Shown here one piece after another: positions 36,263 to 39,648 of a stretch of 39,648 nt of DNA (position 1 is the first letter of the stretch; each line of letters begins with the position of its first letter). The stretch is from Phycisphaerae bacterium. Lineage in GTDB: Bacteria > Planctomycetota > Phycisphaerae > Phycisphaerales > UBA1924. The notes beneath the pieces were generated by a model, which saw only the letters and a list, made by a program, of their open reading frames with translations, had not been told where the DNA came from and did not search any database. The stretch is taken from assembly GCA_016794925.1 (NCBI GenBank), contig JAEUIW010000006.1, forward strand, positions 156,345 to 195,992. The letters run 5' to 3'. The position numbers and the translations under genes were made by a program.

Positions 36263-36268
36263 TACAAT
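36263..36268 (+). promoter_or_regulatory. -10-like element TACAAT six bases before the M29 peptidase start
   Basis: TACAAT ends exactly six bases before GTG 36275. This places the expected transcription start on the G of the start codon, the classic leaderless geometry. Confidence 0.5.
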
Positions 36269-36274
36269 CCACCG

Positions 36275-37459
36275 GTGCGCGACCCAAGACTCGACAGGCT
36301 CGCGGACGTGCTCGTCCGCTACTCCACCGCGGTGAAGAAGGGCGACCTCGTCACCGTCGTCGCCGAGCCCGGCGCCATGCCCGCCGTGGAGGCGATTTTC
36401 GAAGCCGTCTTGCGCGCGGGCGGCCACCCGAGTTTTCATTCCCGCCCCGAAAACCTGCAGGAATTGAAACTCCGGCACGGCAGCGACGAGCAGGTCCGCC
36501 ACGAGTGCCCGTTCGAGCGGCACCGCCTCTCCGCCTGCGACGTGCTCGTCGTGCTGATCCACCCCGTCAACACGAGGTTCCTGGGCCGCATGGACCCCGC
36601 CAGGGTCGCCATGGCCCAGGCCTCGCGACGCGGACTCATCACCATGTCCTTGCAGCGCAAGGCCGCGGGGCGCTCGCGCTACGTGCTCACGGAGATCCCC
36701 AGCCACGCCGCGGCACAGGACGCGGAAATGTCACTGACCGACTACTCGGACTGGGTGTTCCGCGCCGGCTTCCTGCACCTCGCCGATCCCGTCGAAGCCT
36801 GGCGAACGCTCCGCGCGCAGCAGGAGCGCGTCCGCGCGCACATGCAAACCACACGCACGCTCCGATTCTCAGCCCCCGCCTCCGACGGCTCGCGCGGCAC
36901 GCGCCGGCACGACGGCACCGACCTGACCGTCGATGTGAGCGGCCGAACCTGGATCAACCATTGTGGCGGCGAGAACTTCCCCGACGGCGAGGTCGAATCC
37001 GGCCCCCGCGGCGTCGATGGCGTCGTGAACTACACCTTCCCGGCCATCTACCGCGGAAAGGAAGTGGACGGCATCCGCCTCAGGTTCCGCGCCGGACGAG
37101 TGGTCGAGGCCACCGCGACCAAGAACGAGGATTACCTGATCAAGCTCCTCGACCAGGACGAGGGCGCACGCACCGCCGGGGAGGTTGCGCTGGGCACGAA
37201 CTACCACCTCACGGGCCACACCCGGAACACCTTCTTCGACGAGAAGATCGGCGGGACCTTCCACATCGCCGTCGGCGCCGGCTACCCCGAGAGCGGCAAC
37301 ACCAACGAGTCCGCGCTGCACTGGGACATGGTCAGCGACCTGCGGCCGGGCGGCGCGTTCCCCGGCAGCCCGGGCGGCACCATCCACGCAGACGGGGAGC
37401 TCATCCAGCGCGACGGCAGATTCGTGTTCAACGATTGGCCGGGAAACGAGTCGCGCTGA
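36275..37459 (+). CDS. M29 family aminopeptidase (AmpS/thermophilic type)
   Basis: A 394-residue metallo-aminopeptidase. The opening RLADVLVRYSTAVKKGDLVTVV is the family N-terminus. The metal-site motifs are GGENFPDGEVESGP, AGEVALGTN, GTFHIAVGAGYP and ESALHWDMV, containing the expected Glu, Glu, His and His/Asp ligands of M29 enzymes. It removes N-terminal residues from peptides in the cytoplasm. The start is GTG 36275 because the sequence before it is non-conserved and overlaps the previous gene's end; an in-frame ATG at 36197 is less likely. A TACAAT element exactly six bases upstream suggests a leaderless transcript. The gene is 31 bases after the radical SAM gene. Confidence 0.93.
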   Translation: MRDPRLDRLADVLVRYSTAVKKGDLVTVVAEPGAMPAVEAIFEAVLRAGGHPSFHSRPENLQELKLRHGSDEQVRHECPFERHRLSACDVLVVLIHPVNTRFLGRMDPARVAMAQASRRGLITMSLQRKAAGRSRYVLTEIPSHAAAQDAEMSLTDYSDWVFRAGFLHLADPVEAWRTLRAQQERVRAHMQTTRTLRFSAPASDGSRGTRRHDGTDLTVDVSGRTWINHCGGENFPDGEVESGPRGVDGVVNYTFPAIYRGKEVDGIRLRFRAGRVVEATATKNEDYLIKLLDQDEGARTAGEVALGTNYHLTGHTRNTFFDEKIGGTFHIAVGAGYPESGNTNESALHWDMVSDLRPGGAFPGSPGGTIHADGELIQRDGRFVFNDWPGNESR

Positions 37460-37511
37460 TCGACGGAGCGCCTTCGTGATCCGGCTCGCGCCCCCGCCGG
37501 GCGCACGCTCG

Positions 37512-37517
37512 TACGAT
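37512..37517 (+). promoter_or_regulatory. -10-like element TACGAT just before the PhnB-like gene
   Basis: TACGAT ends five bases before ATG 37523. It repeats the leaderless geometry of the two preceding genes. No ribosome binding site is visible. Confidence 0.4.
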
Positions 37518-37522
37518 TGCCG

Positions 37523-38020
37523 ATGCCCCAGATCAACACCTTCCTGTCGTTCCGCGACAACCAGGCCGAGCAAGCCGCCCGCTTCTACACCTCCGTCTTC
37601 CCCAACTCCGGAATCACGCGCATCACGCGCTACCCGGACCTCGGGCCGCAGGCCCCGTTCCAGGCCGGCGCCGTGATGACCGTCGAGTTCACCCTTGACG
37701 GCCGCCCCTTCACCGCCCTCAACGCCGGAGACGGCTGCGGCCCCCAGTTCGCGTTCACCCAGGGCATCTCCATCTCCGTCCTCTGCGAGTCCCAGCAGCA
37801 AGTGGACGAGTACTGGAGCAAGTTCGTCGCGGCGGGCGGAACGCCCCTCGCCTGCGGCTGGATCACCGACCACTTCGGCGTGTCGTGGCAGATCGATCCC
37901 GAACTGCTTATCGACCTCATCGCTGACCCCGACCCCGTCAAGGCCGGCAAGGCCATGCGGGCCATGATGACCATGGTCAAGATCGACAGCGAGCAGCTCA
38001 AGCGAGCCGTGGCCATGTAG
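37523..38020 (+). CDS. VOC superfamily protein, PhnB/3-demethylubiquinone methyltransferase-like
   Basis: A 165-residue protein of the glyoxalase/VOC fold. INTFLSFRDNQAEQAARFYTSVFPNSGI is the family opening, and VMTVEFTLDGRPFTALNAG and QQVDEYWSKFVAAGG are further matches. CGWITDHFGVSWQIDPELLIDLI ends the fold. Proteins of this class (PF06983-type) are often annotated as 3-demethylubiquinone-9 methyltransferases, but few have been shown to have activity. It starts at ATG 37523, 63 bases after the M29 gene. A function cannot be assigned from sequence. Confidence 0.9.
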   Translation: MPQINTFLSFRDNQAEQAARFYTSVFPNSGITRITRYPDLGPQAPFQAGAVMTVEFTLDGRPFTALNAGDGCGPQFAFTQGISISVLCESQQQVDEYWSKFVAAGGTPLACGWITDHFGVSWQIDPELLIDLIADPDPVKAGKAMRAMMTMVKIDSEQLKRAVAM

Positions 38021-38145
38021 ATCGCGATGTCCCCCGCGCAATCAGCCCCGCTGCCGGCCGATCGGCTCCGGTGCTCAGGGGCCCGGGGGGGGCGGGGGGC
38101 GTGGGGCGTGGGGGAATATCCCGAACGCGGCCAACAATCCTCGCC

Positions 38146-38646
38146 ATGTCATCCACACTTGCTCTTCCCCTGTTCCTCTCCGCCGCCCAGGGCGAGCGAT
38201 TCACCATCATCGGTGGGGGCGTCCGCATCCTCATCGACGGTGCCTCCAGCGGCGGCCAATGCTGCATGTTCGAGGCCCTCATCCCGCCCGGCGACGGCCC
38301 GCCCCGCCACCGCCACCAGCGCGAGGACGAACTCTTCTACGTCCTCGACGGCCGATTCAGGATCTCCATCGATGGCCGCGAATCTGTCGTCGAGCGAGGC
38401 GGCTTCGCCTGCGCTCCCCGCGGCACGATCCATACCTTCAAGAACATCGGCGACTCCACCGGCGTGCTGCTCGTCACCTGCACCCCCGCGGGCATCGAGA
38501 CGCCCTTCCGTGCCATCCGCATTCCAGAACCGCGCGACGCCCCGGACCGGCGCACCCCCGCTCCCGCCGCGGCCCCGACCATGGAGCACGTGACCGCCGA
38601 ACTCGCCGCGCACGGCATCACGTTCCACGGCCCGCCGCTCGAGTGA
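38146..38646 (+). CDS. Small cupin-domain protein
   Basis: A 166-residue single-domain cupin. Motif 1 runs from GDGPPRHRHQREDELFYVLDG with metal ligands H55, H57 and E62; motif 2 (G86 to N100) has PRGTIHTFKN with H96. All four expected metal ligands are present, so it probably binds a divalent metal. The C-terminal tail is Pro/Arg/Ala-rich. The substrate and reaction are unknown. The start is ATG 38146; AACAAT lies seven bases upstream (38133-38138) and may be a weak -10. A longer frame starting at 38071 begins in a G-run tract and is not supported. Confidence 0.88.
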   Translation: MSSTLALPLFLSAAQGERFTIIGGGVRILIDGASSGGQCCMFEALIPPGDGPPRHRHQREDELFYVLDGRFRISIDGRESVVERGGFACAPRGTIHTFKNIGDSTGVLLVTCTPAGIETPFRAIRIPEPRDAPDRRTPAPAAAPTMEHVTAELAAHGITFHGPPLE

Positions 38647-38749
38647 GCGCCGAGACGCTTCGCGCAAACCTCACCCCGGCCACCGCCACGCGAAGACGGC
38701 CCCGATGATCGCCCCATGCTCGACGCCGTCGATCCTGTTGGCGATCACG

Positions 38750-38774
38750 CCGGACGGCCGCTCGCTCCGTCCGG
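38750..38774. terminator. Hairpin between convergent genes
   Basis: CCGGACGG (38750-38757) pairs with CCGTCCGG (38767-38774) around a nine-base loop, between the cupin gene and the DUF4386 gene which point at each other. No T-run flanks it. It could end transcription from both sides. Confidence 0.4.
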
Positions 38775-38815
38775 GGCCTTGAATCGCAACGCCGCATTCA
38801 CCGCGCGCGGCACGA

Positions 38816-39526
38816 TCACTCTCCCGGCTCCGGCCGTATTCCTTTGCACAGGAGCCAACACCCCATCGTCATTTCGAAAACGACCATCGGCATATCGAAC
38901 AACCACACGCTCACCGACTTGCCGAAGCCCGGGAAAACGATGAACGCGAACGCACAGATCACGCACCATGCCGACGAAGTCATCCCGAGAACGGCAAGCA
39001 CGCTCGGGACGTACCTCGACCTGAGCCACAGATAACCGCAGACCGTGGATGCCAACCCCCAGAAGGGCAGGCCGACGTAGTACGCGTCATACCCCGCGGC
39101 GAGGTGCAGCCTCGCCAACGCCCGCACCTGATCGACCCCGAAGACCGGCGCGTACGCGGGGTCACCCAGGATGCGAAGAACGCTCAGGGCGTTCACGGCC
39201 GTGACGCCCCACATCAGGGCAACCACCAGCCTGCAGAAAGCCGCAACCAGGGCAAGGCCCCGACTGACGGGCCTGAAGATCACGTAGAGCGCCGCGAGCA
39301 GCACCACGACGGTCGCAAGGTAGATCAGGTTGCACGCGATGTTGATGCGAAACAGCGTCTCGTGCGCCATGATGTTCCGGGCGGTCTCCGCGGCATTGCC
39401 CGGGACGATCAAGCGAAAGTTGATGCTGAAGTTCGCGAAGAACACGATCGCCATCGCCAGCACGAACGCGCACCCCGCGACTCGCGCGGCACCGCGTTGT
39501 GCAGCATCGACCGTAAAGGTGGTCAT
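38816..39526 (-). CDS. DUF4386 family integral membrane protein
   Basis: A 236-residue membrane protein with about six helices. The opening RVAGCAFVLAMAIVFFANFS followed by FRLIVPGNAAETARNIMAHE, and RINIACNLIYLATVVVLLAALYVI, match DUF4386. The function of the family is unknown. The ATG at 39526 overlaps the stop of the partial gene upstream as ATGA and also has GAGGAA five bases before it (39532-39537), which fixes the start. A frame extending to 39613 would read through that upstream gene. It is convergent with the cupin gene. Confidence 0.85.
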   Translation of the reverse strand: MTTFTVDAAQRGAARVAGCAFVLAMAIVFFANFSINFRLIVPGNAAETARNIMAHETLFRINIACNLIYLATVVVLLAALYVIFRPVSRGLALVAAFCRLVVALMWGVTAVNALSVLRILGDPAYAPVFGVDQVRALARLHLAAGYDAYYVGLPFWGLASTVCGYLWLRSRYVPSVLAVLGMTSSAWCVICAFAFIVFPGFGKSVSVWLFDMPMVVFEMTMGCWLLCKGIRPEPGE

Positions 39527-39648
39527 CGCTGTTCCTCGCCATGGCAGCCCCGCCCCGCCAGCGAGCACATCATCAGCGGCTTCTTGGGATCGCAGTGGTA
39601 CCCCAGCGGCCACACCCGGTGCGGCACGGCGTAGCCGATCATCCCGTA
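39523..39648 (-). CDS. Shortened end of a DUF1801 (YdhG-like) gene, 5' part outside window
   Basis: The last 41 codons of a gene entering from the right edge. They read YGMIGYAVPHRVWPLGYHCDP and then KKPLMMCSLAGRGCHGEEQR before TGA. The first part matches the core of DUF1801/YdhG-like proteins (YGMIGYxVPHxxYPxGYHCxPKxPL). Normal members carry on for roughly 50-70 residues after this point (ASQKNHIALYHMGIY). Here the protein ends within the domain, and the next gene begins in its stop (ATGA). It is either a truncated gene or a short variant; no frame in the remaining bases restores the missing domain. Confidence 0.6.
   Translation of the reverse strand, partial: YGMIGYAVPHRVWPLGYHCDPKKPLMMCSLAGRGCHGEEQR

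Overview
The window is a very GC-rich stretch with densely packed, often translationally coupled genes on both strands. It most likely comes from a planctomycete, probably near Phycisphaerae. This rests on the gene repertoire: a large MoxR/DUF58/VWA (Bat-type) block joined to an ABC exporter, a metallopeptidase M50/HlyD-type operon with a short SecA-like ATPase, many secreted or membrane proteins of unknown role, and frequent GTG starts. The assignment is inference; no rRNA or tRNA gene was seen.

Layout. (1) Bases 1-16871, all minus strand: an unusual permease-like protein, an NHL-repeat lipoprotein, a large VWA/GATase-like membrane protein, a MoxR AAA+ ATPase, a DUF58 protein, a BatA-like VWA membrane protein, a GATase-like membrane protein, an ABC ATPase, its ABC-2 permease, and a secreted protein that runs off the left edge. 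From 8497 to 1163 four genes overlap by 1-4 bases, so the VWA module and the exporter are translationally coupled. The edge gene carries seven in-frame 9-bp repeats encoding Val-Gly-Gly. (2) 16922-20952, plus strand: an M24 Xaa-Pro peptidase, accB and accC (biotin carrier and biotin carboxylase of acetyl-CoA carboxylase), then an FkbM-type methyltransferase. (3) 20971-28169, minus strand: four genes that look like one operon, namely a periplasmic adaptor, a GAF-domain membrane-fusion protein, an M50 protease with a PqqD-like N-terminus and a lipoyl/HlyD C-terminus, and a SecA-like ATPase that keeps the motor but lacks the SecY-inserting two-helix finger. This is the best candidate for an undescribed system. 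(4) 28424-30369, plus strand: a DegT-type aminotransferase coupled to a ComB-like phosphatase. (5) 30434-34951, minus strand: ManA-type phosphomannose isomerase, YchF GTPase and an OPT transporter. (6) 35110-38646, plus strand: radical SAM protein, M29 aminopeptidase, PhnB/VOC protein and a cupin; several have a -10 element almost touching the start codon, which suggests leaderless mRNAs. (7) 38816-39648, minus strand: a DUF4386 membrane protein preceded by the end of a shortened DUF1801 gene.

There is no gene-free stretch longer than 300 bases. The largest gaps are 28170-28423 (divergent promoter region with a perfect 16-bp palindrome), 9570-9804 (nothing convincing seen), 38647-38815 (convergent, one hairpin), 34952-35109 (divergent, -10 element) and 8498-8645 (nothing convincing seen). 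I saw no CRISPR array, insertion sequence, integrase or attachment site.
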